A stretch of DNA of 42,318 nt from Candidatus Sumerlaeota bacterium (GTDB taxonomy: Bacteria; Sumerlaeota; Sumerlaeia; MWCT01): contig JAFGFK010000279.1 in NCBI GenBank assembly GCA_016931135.1, forward strand, positions 1-42,318. Reading direction: 5' to 3'. Shown here piece by piece: positions 7,986 through 18,700 of the stretch (the stretch's first letter is position 1; each line of letters opens with the position of its first letter). The notes beneath the pieces were generated by a model that did not search any database, had not been told where the DNA came from, and worked only from the letters and a program-made list of their open reading frames with translations. Made by a program: the position numbers and the translations under genes.

Positions 7986-8924
7986 TCATTCCAATGTCTT
8001 TCCCCTGTATAAGGGGTTTAATCTTCTCAAGATTTCCCGGTAAGCCTTTTTCCTCTGATTATTGTCAATTTGAAATGATTCTTTTCCAGGATATATCCTT
8101 ATCAATATCAATCGTAGAATCATATCGACGCATATAAACGAACGCAAGAGAAATCTCGTAACGGGACTTTTATGTTTTTGAAAGTACAAGTCCATGCTGA
8201 CGAAGAGTTGGATGATAGTGAAATACCTTGCCTTTTTGCTGCTTTGACGGTGGAGATGACACACGCGGGATGCCGGAACAAGGCGCCTTTTCCATCCGTT
8301 CTTTTTCAGCCTTAAACAAAGGTCCGCATCCTCGGAATAGAGGAAGAACCGTTCATCGAAAAGAGGCTCTCCCTCCAAGGCGGAGCGCCGCGCCAGGAAC
8401 GCCGCCCCAGTAGCCCAGTCAATCTCGCGCGGCGCTCTTGTCGATTTTTCATGTCGCTTCCGCCGCCTGATCCTTTCCAATCCCTTCGCAAGAAGGGAAT
8501 GCTCTATCCAGTAATTCCAGATTGAGGGGAATCGAAAAACGGAAGAGACTATAACGTCATTTTCATCGACTATTTGGGGAGCGGCAAGCCCCACATCGGG
8601 ATTCTTATCCAAAAAATCGGATAATGCCTCCAAGGTCCCCGGAAATATTCGCGTATCCGGGTTGAGAATAAAAAGATATTCCGCCCCGGTCATGGATAGG
8701 GCGAGATTATTGGCTTTTGCAAACCCGAGATTGCGCGATTGCGTAGAAAACCGGATTTCCGGAAACTCCTTTTTGATCATCTCTGAAGTCGAATCAGAAG
8801 AGGCGTTATCTATTACGATGATCTCCAGATCTACTTGAGGAAGGTTCTGGCGGAGGGAATAAAGGCATTCCCGTAAAACCTCCCGACAGTTCCAGCTCAC
8901 AATCTGAATGGCTACCTGTACCAT
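7986..8924 (-). CDS. GT2-family glycosyltransferase (rhamnosyltransferase-like)
   Basis: The 312-residue protein has GT-A fold motifs in order: IQIVSWNCREVLRECLYSL, IIVIDNASSDST, RNLGFAKANN, the metal-binding FILNPDTR, and FLYSEDADLCLRLKKNGW, as in WcaA/rhamnosyl-type GT2 enzymes. A weak hydrophobic segment near the C-terminus (LRSFICVDMILRLILI) may touch the membrane. It is the first gene of the GT2-GT4-radical SAM unit. A candidate promoter lies at 8974-9003. AAGGGG lies upstream of the ATG. The enzyme probably adds a sugar to a lipid-linked glycan on the cytosolic side. Confidence 0.92.
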   Translation of the reverse strand: MVQVAIQIVSWNCREVLRECLYSLRQNLPQVDLEIIVIDNASSDSTSEMIKKEFPEIRFSTQSRNLGFAKANNLALSMTGAEYLFILNPDTRIFPGTLEALSDFLDKNPDVGLAAPQIVDENDVIVSSVFRFPSIWNYWIEHSLLAKGLERIRRRKRHEKSTRAPREIDWATGAAFLARRSALEGEPLFDERFFLYSEDADLCLRLKKNGWKRRLVPASRVCHLHRQSSKKARYFTIIQLFVSMDLYFQKHKSPVTRFLLRSFICVDMILRLILIRIYPGKESFQIDNNQRKKAYREILRRLNPLYRGKTLE

Positions 8925-8973
8925 GGAACCCCTTTTTACAAATCAACGGGCTTTTTTCCGGTAATTGAATCTT

Positions 8974-9003
8974 GAAATATTGACCCTGACTGCGTTATGT
9001 CAA
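8974..9003 (-). promoter_or_regulatory. putative promoter for the GT2-GT4-radical SAM operon
   Basis: On the minus strand, TTGACA (8998-9003) and TATTTC (8974-8979) are separated by 18 nt, about 50 nt before the GT2 start. The -35 is perfect and the -10 weaker. It diverges from the promoter at 9047. Confidence 0.5.
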
Positions 9004-9046
9004 CTTCTATTCATTTTTTTAGTGAAATTTATTAAATATTTCTTGC

Positions 9047-9074
9047 TTGACGCATATTCTGAGCTATATATAAT
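9047..9074 (+). promoter_or_regulatory. strong sigma70-type promoter for the SPOR/TPR gene pair
   Basis: TTGACG (9047-9052) and a perfect TATAAT (9069-9074) are separated by 16 nt in an AT-rich stretch. Transcription would begin near 9081 and leave a leader of about 90 nt before the ATG at 9170. This is the best promoter match I noticed in the window. Confidence 0.7.
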
Positions 9075-9169
9075 CATATAGATAATTCGATAAACTAAAA
9101 ACATTAGAATCTTTCCAGAATCAAGAATCAGGATTGATCAGTATTTTATGTTTGAAAGGGGTTTGTTGG

Positions 9170-12100
9170 ATGAAATCAAAGACCATTTTAATGGTGTTTT
9201 TAATTTCACTGGTCGCCCTTTGCCATATTGACGCCCAAGGAGATATTTTATTCTCAGACACCTTTACCGGCACCGATGGGACCAGGCCGGCTAATTGGAA
9301 GATCGTCAATGCCCCTGAAACGAACTTCTGGTTCCTGCAGGATGGACAATTATGCACGGGAAACGGAGATGATATATTGACGGGAGGGGGCTTCTCTTAC
9401 GCCATTATCAGCGCTCCCGCCGCGCAGTCATGGACGGATTACAGTATCCAAACCTCCTCCTGGATGTATCAGGCGAATGGCAATATGATGATTATTGCCA
9501 GATGGCTGGATGAGAACAACCATTATCGGGGAGTTATGGAAACCTTGAAGGGCGCTCGTTCTCTCAAGATAGAGAAGGTTCTCAAGGGAAATAGAACCGT
9601 TCTTGCCGAAGTCAAGGACGGCGTTGACGGAGTCAATATTCCCCCGATGGAAAATGGAACGTCTCCCGCCGATGCCCGCACGTTTCAATTCATTGTTTCC
9701 GGGTCGAAACTGACCTTCATTATGGGGGGAGCGGTATCGGTTCAAGCGACGGACGCCAGCTTCCCGTCGGGATCGGCAGGCGTCGGCGAATGGTTTCATT
9801 ACGCCTATTTTGATGATGTTGTCGTTCAGAAAGTTCAGGAAGGAGAAATCCCCTCAAAACCGGTTTCCCAGATACCAACGGTGATTCAACCATTGGGCTC
9901 TCTTGGAACGTCCGCTTCCACTCCGGGAACCATTTTCCGGATATTGATAGGTGAGGAATTGCCGGAACAAACGGCAAAGGATCTCCGGGATCAGCTTATC
10001 AGTTGGGGATACACCCCTGTCGAGTTATTTCAGAAAGATACCGGATACGATGTATATCTGGGCGCGTTTCTGTCCGATGCGGAGGCTCAGTCTGCCAAGG
10101 GTTTCCTGGAAGAGGAAGGTTTGAGTCCGCGCCGGATCGTTTCTTTGAGCGGCGACAAGGCGGTGGAAGTCAAAAAACAGGCAACCACAGCCAAAAGAAA
10201 TTTCCGCGTTCTGGCGCGTGAGTTCACGGATATAAGTTTCGCTGAAAAAATGAAAAAAGCCCTGGAAGAAGACGGGTATTTCCCGGTGGAAATTGTCAGT
10301 ATGGGCGCTAATCACAGGGTGTATATTGGCAGTTTCAATAATAGCGATGAGGCGGATAAACTTTCCAGAGCCTTGAAAGCGGATGGATATGACACCGCCA
10401 CTGTTATCGAAACGGAATTGGATACAGACATGTCAACGATTTTTCCGCCTTCCACAATAGCGTCCGCCCCTTCTTCGCCCGAACCGTTCAATCCGGCGAT
10501 GATTGCCGGCAAGTCCTCTGAATGGGAAGCCCTTTCCGAAAAACAAAAAGGGGAAGTTATGGATATCATTACCCTTCAGGAATCCTTGAAGCATGGGGAC
10601 ATGGTCACCAACGAGATATTGGGTATCAAGAAAAAAATTGAAGAACTGACCATGGAGCAGAAAAGAATCGTTGATATCTGGCGCGGCGAGGCGGAAAAAG
10701 AACAATCCAAACAAAGAACAATCGCGGAATTGGTCAAGAAAGCGGAAAACGCAAGAGATCAGAGGCAATGGGATGAAGCGCTCAAGTTCTGCGAAGAAGT
10801 CAAGAAACTGGACCCTAATAACGGTCGCGTCGTCATGATCGAACGATCGATCAAGGTCATAACGGAAGAAGATTATGAAGGCAAGAAGATCATCGAGGAG
10901 CAGGAGCGGGAAAAGATCAAAAGGGCGCGCGATATGGCGGAATCTCTGGAAAAACAGCAGAAATTCGAAGCCTCCCGCGCCCAATGGGGAATGGTTTTGA
11001 GCCTCGCCAAACCTGGTTCCCTCGATTATAACGACGCCAATACCGCGATCGGAAGAATCGACGGACTCCTTGCCGAAGCGGAGACCCAAAGACACAAACG
11101 GGAACAAAGCAGGCTCTATACCCTCTATGGTATCGGAGCTATCATGCTCCTTCTTGTTTTCCTGATCGTCATGATTGTCATTCGAAGCAGAAAACATGAC
11201 CGCGAACTTCTGCGTCAGGTTCAGGAATTGACGCTGAAACCACTCCTTGAGCTTCAGGAGGGCAAGGGACCCGCTGCCATTGAGGATATGACCTCTGACG
11301 TTCAATCCGCTGCTGCGGCTGCAATGCAAACTCCCGCAAGTACGGGAAAGAAAAAACATAAAAAACCGATAGCGGCGCCTGCGCCGGTGGAGGTTCCGGA
11401 ACCGGTCTTTGCGGAAGAGCCCGAAGAGATTCCCGAACCCGAACCCATTCCCGCTCCCGATATATATCCCGTTCCTGAAGTGGAAACGGCTCAAACCGGT
11501 TTCGAGAGCGTGAAATCCGTGGAAAAAGAGGAATTACCCGTTCCCTCCATCGACGACCTCGCTTTTGAGGAATCCCTTGCGTTGTCAGGCGATAAACAGG
11601 AGTCGGTTCCTCTGGAACCTTCTTCGTTGGACGCCTTGGAAGGGGGAGAGTTTGAACCCGCCCCTGTTTTATCGGAACCTGTCAAAGGACCTTCCGTGGA
11701 TGTCGATGACCTCTTTGATGAGACAACCCTGGAAGATGAAACCCTGAAATTGTCGCCTCTTTCTAATCTGGAAGAAAAGACGCCGCTGCCCGGTTTCCAG
11801 GAGATTTCCCTGGAGCCCATCACCCCTTCTTCTTCAAAGGAAAAGAAACAAACCCCGCCCCTTTATTCCCATAAAGAAGACGATATTACCGAGGTTATCC
11901 TTCCTTCCCGGATGGTTCGGGAACCTCTCGATGTCGGGACGCCGAATATCAACTCCCTGGAAACGCCCAGACCTGTTGAAGTCTCGGAATCTGTCCCTTC
12001 CATATCAAAAGCCGACACGACTCCCGAGGCGTTCAAACCCTCCAGCGTCGATTCCAACGTCATTTACGAGCAGGATTTTGATCAGGAGCAAAACGGGTCT

Positions 12101-12631
12101 ATTCCCGCAAATTGGAAGGGTAATTATAATTACGCCTCCCTCGTTGTCAGTGATCAATCCCCGGCTCCGGATTCCAGAAAGTGCATTGTCTTTGAAAAGG
12201 AGAAGGGAGCGGGCAGCGCCTTCTATTGTTGCCATTTTGCCGAAACAAGCGGAGTTGTGGGAATCGAGTTCGATCTTCGATGCGATATGAAAAACAAATA
12301 TCTCCTGGGCTTCTATATCGAAAAGGATGAAGATTATCGCTATTCCATTCACACGGTTATCCAATATATCAACTCCGGGAAACAAAGCGCCAAACCCTCT
12401 CTGCGCGTTCAGGGAAAACCGGTGCCTTACAATTGGGGGGATTGGAGACACATCAAATATATCGTCAATCTGATTGACGCTACGGTGGATGGATACGTGG
12501 ATGGCGAATTGATCGCCAACGGTGAAAAACTGGCAAGTTGTCCTACCAGCTTGAATACGATTTCAATACGGGATAATTTAGCCACTGTCGGAAAGCTAAT
12601 GATTGACAATATCAAAATTTATAAGGCATAA
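9170..12631 (+). CDS. single-pass membrane protein: lectin-like, two SPOR-like, coiled coil, TM, acidic tail, second lectin-like domain
   Basis: I choose the ATG at 9170 over the TTG at 9134 because it follows AAAGGGG and starts a signal peptide (MKSKTILMVFLISLVALC). The 1153 residues read: signal peptide 1-23; concanavalin/LamG-like domain ~25-220 (LFSDTFTGTDGTRPANW); two SPOR-like domains ~255-328 and ~343-415 (YDVYLGAFLSDAEAQ and HRVYIGSFNNSDEAD); charged coiled coil with a TPR-like piece ~455-645; one transmembrane helix ~650-672; Pro/Glu-rich linker ~700-960; and a second lectin-like domain to the end (FDQEQNGSIPANWKG). SPOR domains elsewhere bind denuded peptidoglycan. With a cleaved signal and one stop-transfer helix, the last domain should be cytoplasmic, which is unusual. 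The giant TPR gene starts 78 nt downstream, so the two are probably one operon. No described family with this order is known to me. Confidence 0.8.
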   Translation: MKSKTILMVFLISLVALCHIDAQGDILFSDTFTGTDGTRPANWKIVNAPETNFWFLQDGQLCTGNGDDILTGGGFSYAIISAPAAQSWTDYSIQTSSWMYQANGNMMIIARWLDENNHYRGVMETLKGARSLKIEKVLKGNRTVLAEVKDGVDGVNIPPMENGTSPADARTFQFIVSGSKLTFIMGGAVSVQATDASFPSGSAGVGEWFHYAYFDDVVVQKVQEGEIPSKPVSQIPTVIQPLGSLGTSASTPGTIFRILIGEELPEQTAKDLRDQLISWGYTPVELFQKDTGYDVYLGAFLSDAEAQSAKGFLEEEGLSPRRIVSLSGDKAVEVKKQATTAKRNFRVLAREFTDISFAEKMKKALEEDGYFPVEIVSMGANHRVYIGSFNNSDEADKLSRALKADGYDTATVIETELDTDMSTIFPPSTIASAPSSPEPFNPAMIAGKSSEWEALSEKQKGEVMDIITLQESLKHGDMVTNEILGIKKKIEELTMEQKRIVDIWRGEAEKEQSKQRTIAELVKKAENARDQRQWDEALKFCEEVKKLDPNNGRVVMIERSIKVITEEDYEGKKIIEEQEREKIKRARDMAESLEKQQKFEASRAQWGMVLSLAKPGSLDYNDANTAIGRIDGLLAEAETQRHKREQSRLYTLYGIGAIMLLLVFLIVMIVIRSRKHDRELLRQVQELTLKPLLELQEGKGPAAIEDMTSDVQSAAAAAMQTPASTGKKKHKKPIAAPAPVEVPEPVFAEEPEEIPEPEPIPAPDIYPVPEVETAQTGFESVKSVEKEELPVPSIDDLAFEESLALSGDKQESVPLEPSSLDALEGGEFEPAPVLSEPVKGPSVDVDDLFDETTLEDETLKLSPLSNLEEKTPLPGFQEISLEPITPSSSKEKKQTPPLYSHKEDDITEVILPSRMVREPLDVGTPNINSLETPRPVEVSESVPSISKADTTPEAFKPSSVDSNVIYEQDFDQEQNGSIPANWKGNYNYASLVVSDQSPAPDSRKCIVFEKEKGAGSAFYCCHFAETSGVVGIEFDLRCDMKNKYLLGFYIEKDEDYRYSIHTVIQYINSGKQSAKPSLRVQGKPVPYNWGDWRHIKYIVNLIDATVDGYVDGELIANGEKLASCPTSLNTISIRDNLATVGKLMIDNIKIYKA

Positions 12632-12709
12632 GCATGCGTCATTCTCGCTGATTTGGCTGAGCGTCATGTAATTATGTCTTTTTTTGTAACATTTTATGAG
12701 TGGTAGGGT

Positions 12710-15700
12710 ATGGGGAAGCTATCACAAAGCGGCATTATCGAGCAGATTAATGATAAGATCGACGCCAAAGTATTGTTCGATAAAATCAACTATGCCCCTG
12801 ATAAGGTTCAGATTATCGGGACGACATTGAAATGTTTCTGTCCCCTGCATAAGGAAAAGGCGTTTCGATCTCTCATCGTCGATCTTAAAAAGAACTCCTT
12901 TCGTTGCAGTCTCAAAGGGTGCCCCGGATTTGAGGGGGGAACCCTCGTTCATTTCTACTCCCTTCATACGGGACAACCTGAAATCAAATCCGCATTCAGC
13001 CTGGCGAAACTCCTGAACCTGGAGATAGACCCGGATATGATTCAGGGACTGTCTCAAAGTTTCAAGGAAGAAGCCCAACAAGCCTTTCTGGAAAGGGATA
13101 TCGAAAAAGCCCAGAATTTCGCCTCTCAAGCCCTGGATGTCGATCCCGGCAATCTTGGCGCCAGATTCCTGATGGCTCAAGCCTTGGAGGAACTCGGAAA
13201 TAATGTCGGAGCCATCAAGGAATTCCAAGCCACTGCGGATGGTTACTCGGACCTGGGTGAATTCAACAGAGCCATCGAAATTTATGAAATGTATATCCTT
13301 AAAAGAGAACCTCGGAATGAGGAAATACTTCAGAAAGTGGCGATCCTGTACGAAAACCTCGGAGATAAGGATCGCGCCATCGAATTCTATCTGATCATTG
13401 CCTCCGAGAACGATAAAAAGAGCCAGAATGACAAGAATATTCCCCTTTTTCATAAAATCCTGGAGATGAACCCCTCAAGGAATGAAGTTCGACTCCAACT
13501 GGCGCAACTCTATGAATCCATCGAAAATCTCCCGATGGCCGTTGACCAGTATCTGGACGTCGCATCCTGGCGCCGCAATCAGGGAGATCTTCCCTCCGCT
13601 CTGTCCATCCTCGAACATATCAAACAAACTGTTCCGGAAAATTTCAACTGCCGGGAACAAATTGCCGAAATCTATTACGAACAGGGCAATTATGAAAAGG
13701 TCGAACAGGAATATCTGCAACTGGGAGAAATCGCCATTGAACAGGATGAATTGCATACCGCAGAAAGATTTTACAAGATACTTCTCGAGAAATTTCCTCA
13801 ATCCCTTGAAGGGCGCCAGGGACTGATCAATCTGTTCGAGAAAATGGAAAACCGCACCGCTTTCAGCCGCGAAAGCATAGGGCTTGCCGATATTCTCGAA
13901 TCAATGGGCGATCTTGAACGCGCTACGACGGTTCTGGCGCGGGCAAAACGTCAAAGTCCCAGCGATGTTTATATCAGGGAAAAGCTCATCCAGTTGCTTA
14001 TCAAGGCGAATCTTCGCGATGAAACGGTGGAAGAGTATTTTGAACTCGCAGACCTTTATAATGAGGTGGGGGAGGATCAGACGGTCGCCTCATGCCTCGA
14101 TAAAATCAAAAGCCTTCATCCGAAAAACCTGAAAACGCTCATCAGGGCGGCGTCTCAGTTTTATAAATACGATGATAAACAAAAGGGGCTGGCGGAATTT
14201 TTACAGTTAGCCGATGATCTCCAGGATGATGAATCCTTTGATTCCAGTATCAGCGTTTGTGAAGAAGCCCTCAAATGGGAACCCGATAATATTTCCATTC
14301 TGGAGCGGTTGCTGTCGGCGCAGACACAGGTCGGCTTGAAGGATCAGGCTCTGGAAACGTATCAGAAACTTTATCAGATTTATCGTAATGCCGATAATAT
14401 CGGAAAAGCGGAAGAAGCGCTTCGGGACGCCCTCACGCTCGATGAAAAAAATGTCCGCATTCATTCCCAGCTGACGGATATATATCTTTATCAGAACAAC
14501 ACGGCAAACGCCCTTTCCACACTGACTTCCTTAAGTCAGATCTATTATGAAAATGAGGATATCGATGGGGGAATCGAAACCGCCAGAAAAATCCTGGAAC
14601 TCAATCCTGATTCCGTCGCTATCAGGGAACGCCTGGCTTATCTCTACAGGGAAAACAAGATTTTTGACCAATCCATCGAGGAATACAATCTCGCAGCGGA
14701 ATATTATATCAGCCAGAATCAGCATACCGCTGCCATTAACGATCTCAAAGCGGTCCTCGAGATCGATGAAAACAATTATGAATCTGTGCTGAAAATCTCG
14801 AACCTCCTTCTGGAATACGAGTCGTTCGAGGAGGCGCTCCCTTATCTGATGAAAGGATTGGAACTTCTCAAAAGCGGGTGGGGAAGCCCCGAGGACGTGG
14901 TCAAGGAATACCACAGAATCCTCGCTTTGAAAGAAAATCAACTTCAACTCCGCGAGGAATTCATCGCCTATCTGAAATCCATTGATTATAAGGATGAAGC
15001 CTTCAAGGAAATTCGATCCCTGGTGGATTTGTATAAAGAACAGAAGAATTTCCCCAAATCGGCAGGCCTTTTGGAAGAACTAATTCCTCTCAAACCTGAA
15101 GATAACTCCCTGAAGTCTGAATTGGCTGATATGTATATGTCTATGGATATCCATCAGGAAGCCCTGAATTATTACGCCCAGGCAGCCGCCGGGTACAGAG
15201 AACAGGGCGAGGAATCCAAAACCATTGAAATCTATCGCAAGATTCTCCAAATCGATCCCCAGGAAGAATCCATCCGGGAAGAACTCGCCCAGATTCTTGC
15301 CTCCCAGGCTTCTCAATCCGAGAAATCATCCAAACGCTCCAAAGGCGCAAACCTGAAAACCGAAGCCATTGAACATTTCCTCTTCCTGATCAACAAAAGA
15401 AGACAGGAAGAGCGGGAACATGAAAATACCCGATTTTATATGAAAATACTCGATTTGGACCCTGAAATGAAAGATATTCGGGAAAAACTCGCCGCAGCTT
15501 ATGAAATGGCTCAGGATCCCGAATCCGCTCTGGAACAGTTGATGATCCTGGCGGAATCTTATAAAAAGGAGGGCGATTTTAATACCGCCATTGAACGGTG
15601 CAAGCGCGCCAAAACCATCCTCCCGGGGAATGAAATGCCCAGGGGGCTCCTCTTGAATCTTTATGAAGCCTCGGGCGATACGGCGTCCCTGAAAAATGAA

Positions 15701-18700
15701 CATATCGCGCTCGGTGAAATATGGCTGAACAGGTTGATGCCGGACAAGGCGGAAAAACATTTCCTCGAAGCTCAAAAACTCGATCCTACCGATATTGGCG
15801 TAGGGGAGAAACTTGCCGAGATTCATGAAGCCAGGGAAGATTATGAGGCGGCTTGCTCACAATATCGAAAAGTCAGCTCTTTGTATGAAGAGAAAGGCGA
15901 ACTGACGAGCGCAATCGCCGCGCTTCGGAAAATCAAACTTCTCGATCCTTATAACTTCGAGTCCCGGGAAAAAATCGCGGATTTGCTTGCCAAAGTCCGG
16001 GAAATTCCCGAGTCGCTTGAGGAATATTATGAACTCGCCGTGCTTTCTTTTGAAATCCAGAAGCCTGATAAAGCCCGGCTTTTCATAGAAAAGATTTCCG
16101 AAATCGCTCCCGATCATTTTGAATTCCGTCTCAAAGTGATCCAGCTCCTTCATAATTACAACAAAGCGGATGAAGCCATCGAGGAACTTCTCAATCTGTG
16201 CGCCATCCTCCTCCAGGGAGGGCGCCTGGACAATCTTCTCAAAGCCGTTGATTTCGGATTGAAACTCGATGAAACGCTTCTGAATCTCAGGGAATTCAGG
16301 ATCAAAGCCCTCCTGGGCTCTAATAATATCAAGGACGCGCTCGATGAGTACCACATTGCTGCGCGCTTCGCCTTCCATCAGGAGAAATACGAAAACGCGG
16401 AAACATATTTGAACGCCATACTGGAAAGAAAACCCAAGGACCTGGAAGCCCTTCAGCAAAGCGTCGAGTGCGCCTTGAAACTCGATAAAATCGAATCTGC
16501 GGTTGATTTCCTGATGAAACTGATCCCCCTCTTCGAGAAAAACGAGGATTTTGAAAAAGCAATCGACGCCTCCAAACGTATCCTGGAGCTTACGCCGGAT
16601 AATGTGGAAGTCATGAAACAACTGGCGAAATTCTACCTCAACGCCTCTCGGGAATCCGAAGCGGTGCGCGCCTTTGGCGCCATCGCTGATTTCTACGTCT
16701 CTCATGGAAATTATACCGAAGCCTGCACGTATCTTTCCCGCATCCTCGAATACGATACGGATTCCATTCCCACGATCCGAAAACTGGCTTTCCTGATTTA
16801 TGAAAACGAGAATCTCTTCAAGGCGCGTCCTCATTTCAGGAAGTTCCTCGAACTCTGTAAGTCCCAATTGCCCCCGGAGGAAACGATAAAAGAATATCAC
16901 AATGTCCTCAAAGTCGATCCAGCCAATCCCCAACTGATCCTCGAATTCGCGCGATTCCTCCAGAGCATCGAGGAATTGGAGAAAGCCCGGGAACAGTATT
17001 TGAAGGCGTCATCGCTTCTCACGGAAGACGCCAGAACCCGTGGGAAAGCCATTCAAATCCTGAATGAATTGATGGAAGTCTTCCCCAATGACACGGACAT
17101 CCTTTCTCAACTGGCTGATCTCTGCGTAAAGGAAAACAAGCCGGAACAAGCCTTTATCCATTTCAACAGGATTGCCGGTATTTTTCTCGAGAGAAAAGAC
17201 TTGAAGGAATCCATCAATTTTTATCTCAAGGCCTTGCGAATCAAACCGGATGACGCTGACTTGATATTGAAAATCGGGGAACTGTATGAAGAGATGGGGG
17301 ACGCTACAAAGGCGGTTCAACAATACCTCAATCTTTCTGATCTGAATGTCAAACTGAACAAGACAAGCCAGAATATTGAGATTTATCAGAGAATCCTTTC
17401 TCTTGATGAATCCATGAAACCGGTTCGTCATAAACTTGCCCGGCTTTATGAAAAGGAAAAACGAATCGACAAAGCCACGATTCATTATCTGTATCTTGGA
17501 AGGCAGTATGAAGAGGAGAAAGAGCGGAATCAAGCCCTCGCCGTTTATCAGCATATCAAATCCATCAATCCTGAAGAGGAGGAAAATCGCAAATTCATGG
17601 TGGAGATTTATCTCGCCACCAAGAGAAAGGAACAGGCGAAGCTTGAGTTGGAGGAACTGGCTGATCTGTACATGAAAAACCAGCAACTGGCCGAAGCCCA
17701 GGTTCACCTCCTGAAAGTGAAGGATATTGCCCCCCAGGACATTGGAGTAGCGGAAAAACTCGCGCTATTGTTCGATCAACAGGGCGAGAAGGAGCTATCC
17801 GCAAACGAATATGCGCGGGCATCCGCCCTTTATTTGAAAAGCGACGATTTTGAAAAAGCCGTTCACGTTCTTTTAAAAGCCAAGGAATTGATTCCCGAAA
17901 ATACCGAATATCGCGAAGAACTCCTGAAATGCTATGAAAAATCCCGGAAGAACAGCGAATTCCTGAGCGAAGGCATGGCATTGGCGGGCCTTTATTTCTC
18001 GTTCCAGAAAAATAAAGAGGCAACCAGGATATGCAAAATCATTTCCGCCTTTCAACCTTCCAACGTGGAATTGCGACTTCAAGTCGCCAATCTGTACGAG
18101 GCGAACGGTTTGCGGGAGCAGGCGCTCGAGGAATATCTCAATCTGTGCCGGTTTCTTCTGGAATCCAAGAATTTTGCCAAAGCCGGGGAAGCGTGCGAAA
18201 CCGGACTTGCCCTTTCTCCGGATCATGTCCCTCTTCTCGAAGCTGAAATCGATGTTTTCCTGGGACTCGAGAATCTTCCCAAAGCCGTTGAATTGTTCCT
18301 GAAACTCGCCGGAATACATCATGCCAGCGAAAATCCAACCGCAGAGGAACAGTCCTATCGCAAAGCCCTTGAAATCCTTCCGGAACATATCCCGGCTCAT
18401 GATGGATTGATAAACCTCCTCACCGTGGCCGGAAGAATACAGGAAGCCGTCGATCAACTCCTTGTTCTGAGCGGCATTCATGAAAAACAAAATAACATTG
18501 AGGCAGCCATACAGAAACGCCAGGAAATTCTTATTCTGCAACCGGAAAATATCAATGTTCGGGATGGACTTGCCACACTGTACAAATCCCAGGGAAACAA
18601 CAACGCCGCTATCCAGGAATATTTCACCCTTGCCCAGATGTGCGAGGATGATGAGAATTTCAAGGGGGCTCGAAATTATTACGAGGCGATTCTGCAGATC

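Noticed and set aside
9121-9169. Upstream start (TTG at 9134) for the SPOR/lectin-like gene
   Set aside because: The ATG at 9170 has a better ribosome-binding site and directly starts the signal peptide.
10433-11494. Minus-strand ORF of 353 aa opposite the SPOR/lectin-like gene
   Set aside because: Its Phe/Arg-rich sequence mirrors the Glu/Lys-rich coiled coil on the real strand.
12632-12709. Possible attenuator or terminator (T-run near 12678) between the SPOR/lectin-like and TPR genes
   Set aside because: There is a run of seven T, and GCGTCAT occurs twice as a direct repeat, but I find no convincing stem before the T-run.
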